DNA from: Clostridiaceae bacterium
GTDB taxonomy: Bacteria > Bacillota > Clostridia > Oscillospirales > Acutalibacteraceae
Length of the DNA stretch: 27,091 bases
Direction of reading: 5' to 3'
NCBI GenBank assembly: GCA_016297555.1
Contig: JAEDGK010000014.1
Location: 1 to 27,091, forward strand
Of this stretch, positions 14,729 through 23,614 are shown piece after piece (within the stretch, counting starts at the first letter, position 1; every line of letters begins with the position of its first letter). Under the pieces are notes generated by a model, which saw only the letters and a program-made list of their open reading frames with translations, did no database searches and was not told the DNA's origin. The translations under genes and the position numbers were made by a program.

Positions 14729-15993
14729 AAAAGAACCAGAAATTCAGCGATTTGCTGTATAACAACAAATTTTTGCTTGTTTTCTCCGTTGTGATGGCTG
14801 TGGCAATATGGCTTGTTGTTGCTGTTGAGCTTGCTCCCGAAACGGAGATTGTAGTTAAAAATGTTCCCGTTCAGATTGACTATTCCAAAATTCAGGAAAA
14901 GCTCGGTCTTGAACCTTTCGGAGAAACAAAGTTTACGGTTGATGTTGTCATCAGCGGAAAAAGATATGTTGTTGAGTCTGACGATATCGGCGATGACATC
15001 ATTGTTACAGCCAATATCGGCTATGTTAATTCCGTGGGAACCTATCGGTTGGCTCTCGATGTCGGAACGGAGAGTGCGAGACCCGATTTCAGAATTGTCA
15101 GCGCGTCCTCTGATGAAATAGAGGTTTATTTCGATTATCCCAAAGAGAAAGAATTCGTTGTTCAGGCGAGCGTTGAATTTGAAAACGGAGAAATACCCGA
15201 CGGATACTATCTCGGCGACTATATTTTCCCCGAAACGGATACAGTCAGAGTTTCGGGTCCCGAAACCGAGGTCAATAAAATCAGCAGAGTTGTTGCAAGG
15301 GCAACGGTTGACGGCACGCTTCGCCAAAGCAAAACGCTTGACGCTTCGCTTGTTGCCTTAACCCGTGAGGGCTCAAGCCCCAAATATATTTCTTTCAACA
15401 GGCAGTCCGAAATGATTCAGATAACGCTTCCCGTTTATAAGATTGCAAAGCTTCCCGTTACCTGCAGCTTTATAAACAAGCCGTCCGACTATATCGAAAG
15501 CCTGCCTTTCACGGTATCAATCAGCCCTGCATCCGCAAGGTTCGGTGTGCCCGAAAGCAAGCTTGAGGGTATGGAATCATTTGAAATTGCATCGATTGAT
15601 TTTTCAAATCTTAAATCAGGTGTAAACACCTTTACCATTAAATCCGCCGATATTACGGGCGGTGTCGTTCTTGACGGAACAGAGGAATTTACCGTTACCG
15701 TAAATGTCAGCGGTATGTCGTCGGGAACCATTGCCGCGCCCTCAACCGTTGGATTTATCAATGTTCCGGGCGGTGCTTCGGTTGAGTTTGTCAAGCTTGA
15801 TTTTTCCGAGATAACGGTTATCGGTCCCCAGGCTTCAATAGCTCAGTTGAATTCCGATAACATTACGCTCAGCGCAGACCTTAACGGAATTGACGACAGC
15901 ACGATAGGAGAAATAACCGTTCCCGTCACCTTGACCGACAATGATTGCTGGTCATACGGCACATACACCGCAACGGTCAGAATTACACAGTAA
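14725..15993 (+). CDS. cdaR: CdaR-like (YbbR-domain) regulator of CdaA
   Basis: 422 residues from ATG 14725, which overlaps the cdaA stop by 4 nt. One N-terminal membrane helix (about 15-37, VFSVVMAVAIWLVVAVEL) is followed by a long extracytoplasmic region of repeated beta-rich YbbR-type units, recognisable by segments such as VRVSGPETEVNKISRVVARA and VIGPQASIAQLNSDNITLSA. By family knowledge CdaR binds CdaA at the membrane and tunes c-di-AMP synthesis. In many Bacillota glmM is the third gene and GlmM inhibits CdaA; here a terminator follows cdaR instead. The in-frame TTG at 14716 is a less likely start. Confidence 0.93.
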   Translation: MKKNQKFSDLLYNNKFLLVFSVVMAVAIWLVVAVELAPETEIVVKNVPVQIDYSKIQEKLGLEPFGETKFTVDVVISGKRYVVESDDIGDDIIVTANIGYVNSVGTYRLALDVGTESARPDFRIVSASSDEIEVYFDYPKEKEFVVQASVEFENGEIPDGYYLGDYIFPETDTVRVSGPETEVNKISRVVARATVDGTLRQSKTLDASLVALTREGSSPKYISFNRQSEMIQITLPVYKIAKLPVTCSFINKPSDYIESLPFTVSISPASARFGVPESKLEGMESFEIASIDFSNLKSGVNTFTIKSADITGGVVLDGTEEFTVTVNVSGMSSGTIAAPSTVGFINVPGGASVEFVKLDFSEITVIGPQASIAQLNSDNITLSADLNGIDDSTIGEITVPVTLTDNDCWSYGTYTATVRITQ

Positions 15994-16003
15994 CGGAAAT
16001 AAT

Positions 16004-16044
16004 ACCGCTTTTGGCTTGATTTTGCCGAAAGCGGTTTTTTTTTT
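16004..16044 (+). terminator. Intrinsic terminator after cdaR
   Basis: ACCGCTTTTGGC (16004-16015) pairs with GCCGAAAGCGGT (16024-16035), with one G-U, and nine Ts follow. It is the clearest terminator in the window. Confidence 0.92.
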
Positions 16045-16117
16045 GCCCGAAAGGCTCACATTTCGCGCTGAGATGCATATTTTATTATTAAATTTATATT
16101 AATTATATATTTAGATA

Positions 16118-16147
16118 TTGATTTATGGAAAGTAAGTATGCTATAAT
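16118..16147 (+). promoter_or_regulatory. Extended -10 promoter for the lipoprotein/two-component operon
   Basis: TTGATT (16118-16123), 18-nt spacer, TATAAT (16142-16147) preceded by TG at 16139-16140. Very AT-rich sequence upstream (about 16080-16117) could act as an UP element. Confidence 0.7.
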
Positions 16148-16184
16148 AGCTTAAATAATTTATAGTGGGGAAGGAGCGGTTGAT

Positions 16185-17534
16185 ATGAAAGCCAAGCGGG
16201 CGGCGGTTGTCGCAATAATATCGGCTTTTTGTCTGCTGTTTTCCTCGTGCGGCTCGGGCAGCTTCATCAGACCCGTCAGCTCGCTTATTTCTCCGCCGCT
16301 TTATTATGAAGAATATGAGGAGCTTGTAAAGGCCTTCAATGAAAATGTCGGCTCAGACGCAATTCTTTGCAGCCCCGGAAAGGGAGATTACCGCTCGGCG
16401 ATAATTGTTGAGGATGTTGATTCTGACGGCGAAGATGATGCGCTTATTTTTTATAAAACCGTCTCCGACAAAACGACGGCAAGGATGCATTTTTTTCAAA
16501 CGGTTGACGGCAGATGGATTTCAAGAAACGATTTCAGCGGATACGGCAACGGAGTTGAAAGCGTAACCGTTACCGATATGGACGGCGACGGCAACTGTGA
16601 AATTATAGTTAATTGGAACACCTCCGGCGTTTCCTCGGGCAATGTAATGTCGCTTTACCGAACTTCGGGCTCGGCGGACAGATACAAAGAAATTCTCAAT
16701 GAAATGTGTTCGGTTTCGGAGGTTATTGACATTGACGGCGACGGAGCGCAGGAGCTGTTTTTCATCAGCCAGAGCAATGCTTCGGGAGTTAATCAGAGAA
16801 CGGCAAGCGCCATGCGCCTTTCGGGCGATACGGTGGTTCTTATGGGCGAAACAAAGGTTGACCCGAATATCAGCAGCTATGTTTCCGTTAAAACCGAAAA
16901 GGTTTCCGGCGACGCTCCGATGAGAATATATGTTGACGCGCTCAAAGGCGAATCGATGATGATTACGGAGCTTATCTTCTGGGATGATGCCAAATCCCTG
17001 CTTCTTGCTCCGCTGCTTGACGAAAAAACGCTGTCAAACGCCGCAACCGTCAGATATGAGCCGATTCCGTGTGCGGATATAAATAATGACGGAATTATCG
17101 ATATTCCCGTTCAGTCCGTGCTTTTCGGCAAAGGCGACGATACCTCTACAATCGACAGCGAGGTGGTTTATCTGACAAGCTGGACGGATTATGATGACAG
17201 CGGCAGCAGAGTTGTTGCAAACACTCTGATAAACAGCGAAGACGGATATATGATTTATCTTGACGACAGTGAGATAAACACAACGGGTATCAGAAATTAC
17301 CGCTCGCAGAGCTGCTGGGTAGTTTACAGAACGGACGGCAGCGGCAAATCGGTTGGCGAAATTTATTCCGTTCTTAAAATTTCCAAAGAGCGTTGGAATC
17401 CCGAAAGCTTCAGCGCATATATTCCGATATCGGAAAACGATGACGGAGTTGTGTGCGTTTATATAACTCAAAACGGAAAAGATTCGGGGATTGATGAGGA
17501 GTATGTCAAATCAAAAATAACAGATTTGCCTTAA
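16185..17534 (+). CDS. Lipoprotein with FG-GAP/VCBS-like calcium-binding loops
   Basis: 449 residues. It has a lipoprotein signal: basic MKAKR, a hydrophobic core, and lipobox FSSC with the lipidated Cys22. Four DxDxDG-type loops recur: DVDSDGEDD (about 77), DMDGDGNCE (about 131), DIDGDGAQE (about 182) and DINNDGIID (about 297), each followed by a short hydrophobic strand. That is the pattern of FG-GAP/VCBS beta-propeller blades that bind calcium. The start is ATG with AAGGAGCGG upstream. It lies 15 bp before a response regulator and its kinase, so it probably serves as an outside accessory or sensor for them, or is their product; this is inference. I do not recognise a named family beyond the repeats. 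Confidence 0.82.
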   Translation: MKAKRAAVVAIISAFCLLFSSCGSGSFIRPVSSLISPPLYYEEYEELVKAFNENVGSDAILCSPGKGDYRSAIIVEDVDSDGEDDALIFYKTVSDKTTARMHFFQTVDGRWISRNDFSGYGNGVESVTVTDMDGDGNCEIIVNWNTSGVSSGNVMSLYRTSGSADRYKEILNEMCSVSEVIDIDGDGAQELFFISQSNASGVNQRTASAMRLSGDTVVLMGETKVDPNISSYVSVKTEKVSGDAPMRIYVDALKGESMMITELIFWDDAKSLLLAPLLDEKTLSNAATVRYEPIPCADINNDGIIDIPVQSVLFGKGDDTSTIDSEVVYLTSWTDYDDSGSRVVANTLINSEDGYMIYLDDSEINTTGIRNYRSQSCWVVYRTDGSGKSVGEIYSVLKISKERWNPESFSAYIPISENDDGVVCVYITQNGKDSGIDEEYVKSKITDLP

Positions 17535-17549
17535 CGGAGGAGTGAAGCA

Positions 17550-18248
17550 ATGAAAAGAGTTTTGATAGCAGAGGACGAAGCAACCATCAGAGAGTTTGTT
17601 GTTATTAATCTGAAACGCGGCGGCTATGATGTTGTTGAGGCGGAGGACGGAGCGCAGGCGCTTGAGCTCTATGATGCCTGCGGAGGAGATATTGATGTGG
17701 CTCTGCTTGATATTATGATGCCGAATGTTGACGGCATTGAGGTTTGCAAGCAGTTAAGAGCCAGAAGCAGCAACATCGGCATAATAATGCTTACCGCCAA
17801 AACTCAGGAAATGGATAAGATAACGGGTCTTATGGTCGGCGCAGACGATTATGTAACAAAGCCTTTTTCCACCTCTGAGCTTGTTGCGAGGGTTGATGCG
17901 ATTTACAGGCGTGTTTCAATGAGCGGAGTTAATCGCCGCAGATCTGCCGACTGCATAGAGCTGGGCGAATTCAAGCTTAATCTCAGAAACCGCTCGCTTT
18001 CCAAAAACGGAAAATACATTGAGCTTACTCAGGTTGAGTTTCAGATGATGGAATATTTCTTCACGAATCCCGGCGTTGCTTTAAGCAGAACGGATATTCT
18101 TGACAGAGTGTGGGGCAATGAATATTTTGGAGAAGAAAAGATTATCGATGTAAACATAAGGCGTCTCAGAATGAAGGTTGAGGACGATCCGTCCGTTCCG
18201 AAGCATCTTACCACCATTTGGGGCGTGGGATACAAATGGATAATCTGA
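17550..18248 (+). CDS. OmpR/PhoB-type response regulator
   Basis: 232 residues. Receiver domain (1-120): acidic pair in LIAEDEA, phospho-acceptor Asp54 in ALLDIMMPN, Thr82 in IMLTAKT and Lys104 in VTKPFS. The C-terminal winged helix (about 135-232) has the usual LTQVEFQMMEYFFTNPG, IIDVNIRRLRMKVEDDP and TIWGVGYKW. It acts as a transcription factor phosphorylated by the kinase encoded 34 bp downstream. The ATG is preceded by GGAGGAGTG. Its target genes cannot be read from the window; no repeat resembling a tandem OmpR-type site is evident at the promoter at 16118. Confidence 0.96.
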   Translation: MKRVLIAEDEATIREFVVINLKRGGYDVVEAEDGAQALELYDACGGDIDVALLDIMMPNVDGIEVCKQLRARSSNIGIIMLTAKTQEMDKITGLMVGADDYVTKPFSTSELVARVDAIYRRVSMSGVNRRRSADCIELGEFKLNLRNRSLSKNGKYIELTQVEFQMMEYFFTNPGVALSRTDILDRVWGNEYFGEEKIIDVNIRRLRMKVEDDPSVPKHLTTIWGVGYKWII

Positions 18249-18282
18249 TTAACTGATATTTTTACTGAAAGGAGCAGAAGCC

Positions 18283-19746
18283 GTGAAATTCGTCGGGATA
18301 ACAAAACGATGGTTTTTGAATGTTGCGTCTATTGTTATCGTAATTCTCGTAACAGTTTCCGCTGCCCTGTTTCTTTCAATGAGAAATTACTATTACGGCC
18401 TTGCGGATATGACGCTTGATTCTTATTCCGCCGATGAGATAGCTTCAAACTTCAATTTTTTCAGTGATGCGGCTTCCGGCGGCTTTGAGGCTGCGGGCAG
18501 AGAATTTATAGAAAATTTCCCCGAAAAGGATAAAATGGCGGTTTGGCTTATTGACGGCTCGGGAAATGTAATTCTTTCTTCAAGCGGCTTTGAAATTAAA
18601 GGCAAGGTTGAAATGCCTGATTATGAAGCTGCAATGAGCAGCGGACGCTCAAGCGAAAAATGGACCGGCAGTCTGCCGTCGGGCGAAAAAATAATGGCGT
18701 CCACTCTGATTTATAATTATCCGGACGGCACTTTCGGCGGCGCGGTCAGATTTATGATTTCTATTGATGCGATTGACGATCAGCTTGTCAGAATTCTGTT
18801 TATCGTTATTTCGGTTTGCATTGGAATGTTTGCGCTGCTGGTTGTTTCGGGAATAATATTTATCAGCTCCATTGTAAATCCTGTCAAAGCGATAGGCGAA
18901 ACGGCAAAGAAAATCGCAGGCGGCGACCTCGAAGCGAGAATTGACCACTATCCGTATAATGACGAGATAGGCGAGCTGTGCACAACCATTAACGATATGG
19001 CTGAAAAGCTTGCCGCGTCAGACAGAATGAAAAACGATTTTATTTCAACCGTTTCTCACGAGCTGAGAACTCCGCTCACAGCCATTAAAGGCTGGGGCGA
19101 AACCCTGCTTCAAATCGGTGAAACCGATCCCTCAATGACGCAGAGGGGAATGGGCGTTATCATAAACGAGGCTTCAAGGCTTAACGATATGGTTGAAGAG
19201 CTGCTCGATTTCTCAAGAATGAGCAGCGGCAGAATGAAACTGAACAGCGAAAAAATCGATGTTCTTGCAGAGCTTGACGAGGTTGTTTTCTCGTTTAAAG
19301 AGCGCACGATTAAAGAGGGCATCGAGCTTATATACAATGTTCCGCATCTTCCCGCACCTGCCATGGGTGATGCGGCGCGGATAAAGCAGGTTTTTATTAA
19401 TATTCTTGACAATGCACTTAAATACTCGGAGCACGGCGGCAGAATAGTCGTTTATGCCGAAATACCTAATCCTGCGGCGCTTATTATTACCGTGAGCGAC
19501 ACGGGCGCGGGGATTCCGCCCGAGGATTTGCCTCATGTTAAAGAAAAATTCTATAAAGCAAACACAACCGTCAGAGGCTCGGGAATCGGGCTTGCGGTTG
19601 CAGACGAAATTATTAAGCTTCATAACGGCGAGCTTGATATTGACAGTATTCTCGGCGAGGGCACAACGGTCAGAATAACGCTTCCCATTGAGCCGACGGA
19701 ATACGACTCGCAGGAAAAAGAAGGAGATAACGGCAATGAGCAATAA
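18283..19746 (+). CDS. Membrane sensor histidine kinase
   Basis: 487 residues from a GTG start with AAAGGAG upstream. The layout is TM1 at about 12-32, an extracytoplasmic sensor of roughly 135 residues, TM2 at about 170-195, HAMP, then the kinase core. H-box SHELRTPLTAIKGW has His259. N-box NILDNALKYS (373-382), G1 DTGAGIPPEDL (from about 406) and G2 GSGIGLAVADEI are complete. The overall form is like WalK/PhoR/ResE-type kinases but without a visible PAS domain. It is paired with the response regulator upstream. The acidic C-terminal tail (EPTEYDSQEKEGDNGNEQ) overlaps the yqhQ start by 11 nt, coupling the signalling genes to the next genes. Confidence 0.95.
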   Translation: MKFVGITKRWFLNVASIVIVILVTVSAALFLSMRNYYYGLADMTLDSYSADEIASNFNFFSDAASGGFEAAGREFIENFPEKDKMAVWLIDGSGNVILSSSGFEIKGKVEMPDYEAAMSSGRSSEKWTGSLPSGEKIMASTLIYNYPDGTFGGAVRFMISIDAIDDQLVRILFIVISVCIGMFALLVVSGIIFISSIVNPVKAIGETAKKIAGGDLEARIDHYPYNDEIGELCTTINDMAEKLAASDRMKNDFISTVSHELRTPLTAIKGWGETLLQIGETDPSMTQRGMGVIINEASRLNDMVEELLDFSRMSSGRMKLNSEKIDVLAELDEVVFSFKERTIKEGIELIYNVPHLPAPAMGDAARIKQVFINILDNALKYSEHGGRIVVYAEIPNPAALIITVSDTGAGIPPEDLPHVKEKFYKANTTVRGSGIGLAVADEIIKLHNGELDIDSILGEGTTVRITLPIEPTEYDSQEKEGDNGNEQ

Positions 19747-20737
19747 AAACAAAGATAATTATGTGGCTGTCGGCGGTCAGGCTCTTATGGAGGGCATAAT
19801 GATGCGCGGCCCCAAAGGCACGGCAATGTCGCTTCGTTTGCCTGACGGAACTATCGAAACCCAAATGAAGGATTTCGTGTCCGTCAGAAAAAAATATAAA
19901 ATTCTCAATCTTCCGTTGATACGCGGTGTGGCGGCTTTTATTGAATCAATGATTTTCGGTTATAAGCTGCTTATGGAATCGGCAGAGAAAACCTCACTTG
20001 ATATGGAAGAAGAAAGCGAATCAAAGCTTGATAAGTGGATAAGCGACCATTTCGGTCCCAAAATGATGGCGGTAATCGGCACGATTTCAGCGGTGCTCGG
20101 CTTCGGGCTTGCGTTTCTGCTGTTTATGTGGCTGCCCAGCTTTGTTTTTGACCATGTCAATAACAAGCTTGCTCACGGCTCAATGATTGCTTGGCGAGCT
20201 GTTTTTGAGGGAATAATAAGAGTTATAATTTTTGTCATCTATATGGCGCTTGTTGCGCGTATGAAAGAAATTCACAGGGTTTATATGTATCACGGCGCGG
20301 AGCATAAAACGATTTTCTGCTTTGAGCACGGCAAGGAGCTTACCGTTGCAAACATCAGAGAAGAAAAAAGATTTCATCCGCGCTGCGGCACAAGCTTTAT
20401 CTTTGTTACAATAATTCTCAGTATTGTCATTTCGTCGCTTGTTTCGGTCATTTTTCCCGCGCTGACCGCTTCAAGACCGATTTGGATTCTTGTAAAACTC
20501 CTCATAATGCCTCTGATTATGGGCATAGGCTTTGAGTTTATTCAGCTTGCGGGCAAATATCCAAACAAATTTACAAAGCTTCTCTCTGCGCCCGGTCTGT
20601 TAATGCAGAGGATAACAACCGCCGAGCCTGACGATGCAATTATTGAGGTTGCGATTGAGGCTATGAAAGCCGCTCTCAGCGGCAAAGCAGATTCTTCCGA
20701 TGAACAGCCCGAAGAGAGCGGGGAGAATGCGGAATGA
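19736..20737 (+). CDS. yqhQ: DUF1385 membrane protein (YqhQ-like)
   Basis: 333 residues from ATG 19736, chosen because AAGGAGA (19721-19727) lies 8 nt upstream; an earlier start inside the kinase gene is unlikely. The family signature is GGQALMEGIMMRGP at the N-terminus, RGVAAFIESMIFGYK, and YHGAEHKTIFCFEHG in the middle, then RFHPRCGTSF. There are about four membrane segments. The His/Glu/Cys-rich conserved motifs suggest a metal or enzyme site, but the biochemical role of the family is not established. It is commonly encoded next to prmC, as here (4-nt overlap). Confidence 0.93.
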   Translation: MSNKNKDNYVAVGGQALMEGIMMRGPKGTAMSLRLPDGTIETQMKDFVSVRKKYKILNLPLIRGVAAFIESMIFGYKLLMESAEKTSLDMEEESESKLDKWISDHFGPKMMAVIGTISAVLGFGLAFLLFMWLPSFVFDHVNNKLAHGSMIAWRAVFEGIIRVIIFVIYMALVARMKEIHRVYMYHGAEHKTIFCFEHGKELTVANIREEKRFHPRCGTSFIFVTIILSIVISSLVSVIFPALTASRPIWILVKLLIMPLIMGIGFEFIQLAGKYPNKFTKLLSAPGLLMQRITTAEPDDAIIEVAIEAMKAALSGKADSSDEQPEESGENAE

Positions 20738-21588
20738 CCGTCGGTGAGCTTTTGTCACGGGGCAAAACGCTTCTTAAAAACTGCGGAGTTGAGAATTATG
20801 CCAACGAGGCTCGTTGGATTTTTGAGTCTGTTTTTGACTGCGGCAGGGAATATGTGTTTCTTCACTCGGACGGCGAAGCGAATGAAGCAAAATCACGGGA
20901 ATATCTCGAAAAGATAAACAGCAGAATAAACGGAACTCCCGTTCAGTATATCATCGGCTCATGGGATTTCTTTGGCGAAAGCTTCTTAGTCGGAAACGGC
21001 GTGCTCATTCCGCGCCCCGAAACAGAGCTGCTTGTTGATTTTGCGCTTGATTATCTTGCGGATAAATCCGAGCCCGTGGTGTTTGATTTGTGTGCAGGTT
21101 CGGGATGCATAGGTCTGAGCATTGCCGCTCATATGCCAAACGCAAGGGTGTTCCTGATTGAAAAATATCCCGAAGCCTTTAATTATCTCAGCAAAAATCT
21201 TTCACGGCTCGGCTGTTCAAATGCCAAGGCTGTTCACGGCGATATTTCGGACGGATTTGCGGTTTTTGATTTGCCTAAGCCCGAGCTTATTCTCTCAAAC
21301 CCGCCTTATATTGAAAGCGCCTGTCTGCCGAAGCTTCAGCGCGAGGTGCAGCGTGAGCCCGCAACGGCGCTTGACGGCGGTGAAAGCGGATATGATTTTT
21401 ATGAAATCATATCTCAAAAATGGCTGCCTTGCTGCGGCGGTGCGGCGGCGGTTGAATGCGGAGAGGGTCAGGCAGATTTTATAAAATCATTATTTTCTCA
21501 TTGGTTTGCCGAAACAAAAACGCTTGTTGATTTCAACGGAATCGAAAGAGCGGTAGTCGGCACGGAAAGGAATAAAAATGTTATTTGA
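20734..21588 (+). CDS. prmC: Release factor glutamine N5-methyltransferase
   Basis: 284 residues, the usual length. It has an N-terminal helical domain (1-80), then GSWDFFGESFLVGNGVLIPR-type lead-in with IPRPETELLV, the SAM-binding VFDLCAGSGCIGLS, and the catalytic motif NPPY at about residues 189-192 in LSNPPYIES. The enzyme methylates the glutamine of the GGQ motif in RF1 and RF2. prfA (RF1) is the frequent neighbour but does not follow here. The ATG overlaps the yqhQ stop, and the prmC stop lies 11 nt inside the next gene. Confidence 0.95.
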   Translation: MTVGELLSRGKTLLKNCGVENYANEARWIFESVFDCGREYVFLHSDGEANEAKSREYLEKINSRINGTPVQYIIGSWDFFGESFLVGNGVLIPRPETELLVDFALDYLADKSEPVVFDLCAGSGCIGLSIAAHMPNARVFLIEKYPEAFNYLSKNLSRLGCSNAKAVHGDISDGFAVFDLPKPELILSNPPYIESACLPKLQREVQREPATALDGGESGYDFYEIISQKWLPCCGGAAAVECGEGQADFIKSLFSHWFAETKTLVDFNGIERAVVGTERNKNVI

Positions 21589-22255
21589 TTTACTCAGAGG
21601 CGGTTTTTCCGTTTCAACTGTTATGAATCTTATGGCAAGAGTATTTGTTGTTTTCTGCACTCTGCCGATTCATGAATATGCTCACGCTCTTGTGTCAACA
21701 AAGCTCGGCGATGACACGGCTCGTCTCAAAGGCAGGCTGACTCTTGCGCCGCTTGCTCATATTGACCTTATGGGCGCGCTGATGATTTTCCTTGTCGGCT
21801 TCGGCTATGCAAAGCCCGTGCCCGTAAATCCAAGAAACTTTAAAAAGCCTAAACGGGATATGGCGCTTACCGCCGCGGCAGGTCCCGCGTCAAACCTGAT
21901 CATGGCTTTATTCTTTATGTTTCTTTCTAACGCTTCTTCCTTTGCTTATTATAAAACGGGAGGAATGTTTGCAAATGTGGCAATGCTGTTTTTCTTTGCC
22001 GCGGCTCAGATAAATGTCAGCCTTGCCGTGTTTAACCTCATTCCCATTCCGCCTCTTGACGGTTCAAGAATAGCAAGCCTGTTTATCCCGTCAAAGTATT
22101 ATTTCAAAATTATGCAGTACGAAAGATATATCGTGCTTGCCGTTTTTGCGCTTGTTATTTTCGGCGCGCTTGATGTTCCCATCTCATTCCTGACAAGCAA
22201 GATTATGCAGCTGTTTTCACTCGTTACGGGTCTTCCTTTCTCGGCGCTTGCTTGA
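21578..22255 (+). CDS. Site-2 protease family (M50) membrane metalloprotease
   Basis: 225 residues with about five to six membrane segments. The zinc motif HEYAH (His32, Glu33, His36) is intact, and the third ligand region appears as NLIPIPPLDGSRI at about residues 152-164. It belongs to the short S2P-like group without a PDZ domain, of unknown substrate; larger relatives (RseP, SpoIVFB) cleave anti-sigma or pro-sigma factors within the membrane. It is very often encoded just upstream of scpA in Clostridia, as here. The start overlaps prmC by 11 nt, with AAAGG upstream. Confidence 0.93.
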   Translation: MLFDLLRGGFSVSTVMNLMARVFVVFCTLPIHEYAHALVSTKLGDDTARLKGRLTLAPLAHIDLMGALMIFLVGFGYAKPVPVNPRNFKKPKRDMALTAAAGPASNLIMALFFMFLSNASSFAYYKTGGMFANVAMLFFFAAAQINVSLAVFNLIPIPPLDGSRIASLFIPSKYYFKIMQYERYIVLAVFALVIFGALDVPISFLTSKIMQLFSLVTGLPFSALA

Positions 22256-22279
22256 TACAAACCGAAAGGGGTTTCGCTC

Positions 22280-23011
22280 TTGGAAAAAATACAGTATAAG
22301 CTTGAAGTGTTTGAAGGACCGATGGATCTTCTGCTTCAGCTTATTTCCAAAAAGAAAGTCAGCATAAACGATGTGCCGATTATGGAAATAATCGAGCAAT
22401 ATCTTGAATATGTCCGCAATATGCAGGAGGATAATCTTGAAGTTTCAAGTGAATTTCTGGAAATGGCGGCAAGGCTTATTTATATAAAAACCGTTTCGCT
22501 TCTGCCCGTGCACGAGGAAGCGGAGAAGCTTGTTGAGGAGCTGCGCGGTGAGCTGACGGAATATCAGGACTGCAAGCTCGTTGCAGGCAAGCTTCAAAAG
22601 CAAGCAAACGGCTTTGACCTCTACACGCGCGAGCCTGAGGAGATTGAGGTTGATATGACCTACACCCGCATCCATGAGCCTGTTGAGATTTTTAAGGCTT
22701 ATATGGCGGCGGTCGGCAAAGGCAAGCGCAGGCTTCCTCCGCCGATTGAGGCATTCAGAGGAATTGTTGCCCGCAAAATTGTGTCCGTTGCTTCAAGAAT
22801 AAGCTTTATTATCGATAAATTCAAGGATTCCGACAGCCGCAGAATGTCAGCTTTCTTCGAGCAGGCGGAATCGCGCTCCGAAATGGTTGCAACATTTCTT
22901 GCGCTGCTTGCCATGGCGAAAGCCAAAAGAATACGAATTGACGGCAACGGCGAAAACGCCGATATAACGCTGCTCAAGGGCAGAGGGGAGAGTATTGAGA
23001 TTGACGAATGA
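22280..23011 (+). CDS. scpA: Segregation and condensation protein A
   Basis: 243 residues from a TTG start with GAAAGGGG upstream. The N-terminus YKLEVFEGPMDLLLQLISKK is the clear ScpA signature, followed by EFLEMAARLIYIKTVSLLP. The C-terminal winged helix (about 180-243: FEQAESRSEMVATFLALLAM) would contact the SMC head. As a kleisin, ScpA bridges SMC heads with ScpB to compact and segregate the chromosome. scpB follows and overlaps by 11 to 17 nt. Confidence 0.96.
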   Translation: MEKIQYKLEVFEGPMDLLLQLISKKKVSINDVPIMEIIEQYLEYVRNMQEDNLEVSSEFLEMAARLIYIKTVSLLPVHEEAEKLVEELRGELTEYQDCKLVAGKLQKQANGFDLYTREPEEIEVDMTYTRIHEPVEIFKAYMAAVGKGKRRLPPPIEAFRGIVARKIVSVASRISFIIDKFKDSDSRRMSAFFEQAESRSEMVATFLALLAMAKAKRIRIDGNGENADITLLKGRGESIEIDE

Positions 23012-23600
23012 ACAAATCCGCGCGGCTTGCGAAGCAATTCTTTTTGCTTCGGGAGAGCCTGTTGAAGCGGCGAGAATTGCCGAAGCACTCGAGATTGATA
23101 TTGATACCGTCAACGGAGCGATGTGGGAGCTGGGCAGAGCGCTTGATGAGCGCGGCAGCGGAATTTGCCTGTTGCGGCTCGGCAGCAAATATCAGCTTTG
23201 CTCGCGCTCCGATTATGCACAGCAGGTTCGCAGTGTGCTTGATATTAAAAAAAATGCCCCGCTTTCTCCCGCGGCGTTTGAGGTGCTTGCGGTAGTTGCT
23301 TATAATCAGCCCGTAACCAAAGCATATGTTGAGCAGATAAGAGGCGTTGACTGCTCGGGCGTTATCGCAACGCTCTGTCAAAAGGGCTTGCTTGAAGAAA
23401 AGGGCAGGCTTGATTTGCCGGGCAGACCTCTGCTTTACGGCACAACGCCCGATTTTCTCAGATGTTTTTGTCTCTCATCTCTATCTGAGCTTCCCGAACT
23501 GCCGGATAAAGTTGATGATGCGGTTCAGACAGAAAATGATGATGAGATTGATAATGAGCAGGGCGAGCAGATAAGGAATTTTTTCCGCAGTGATGAATAA
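22995..23600 (+). CDS. scpB: Segregation and condensation protein B
   Basis: 201 residues from TTG 22995 (199 from the alternative TTG at 23001). AGAGGGGAG at 22982-22990 could serve either, so the exact start is open. Two winged-helix domains are visible: AACEAILFASGEPVEAARIA, then PAAFEVLAVVAYNQPVTKAY with VEQIRGVDCSGVIATLCQKG and GRPLLYGTTPDFLRCF, all typical ScpB. It binds ScpA and the SMC complex. The acidic C-terminal tail (from about 165) is low-complexity. Confidence 0.95.
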   Translation: MRLTNEQIRAACEAILFASGEPVEAARIAEALEIDIDTVNGAMWELGRALDERGSGICLLRLGSKYQLCSRSDYAQQVRSVLDIKKNAPLSPAAFEVLAVVAYNQPVTKAYVEQIRGVDCSGVIATLCQKGLLEEKGRLDLPGRPLLYGTTPDFLRCFCLSSLSELPELPDKVDDAVQTENDDEIDNEQGEQIRNFFRSDE

Positions 23601-23614
23601 AAGGAGGCGGTAAT

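Noticed and set aside
14647..15327. 226-codon open frame on the minus strand across cdaA/cdaR
   Set aside because: Antisense to the CdaR membrane helix and YbbR region; the Asn/Ile-rich translation resembles no family.
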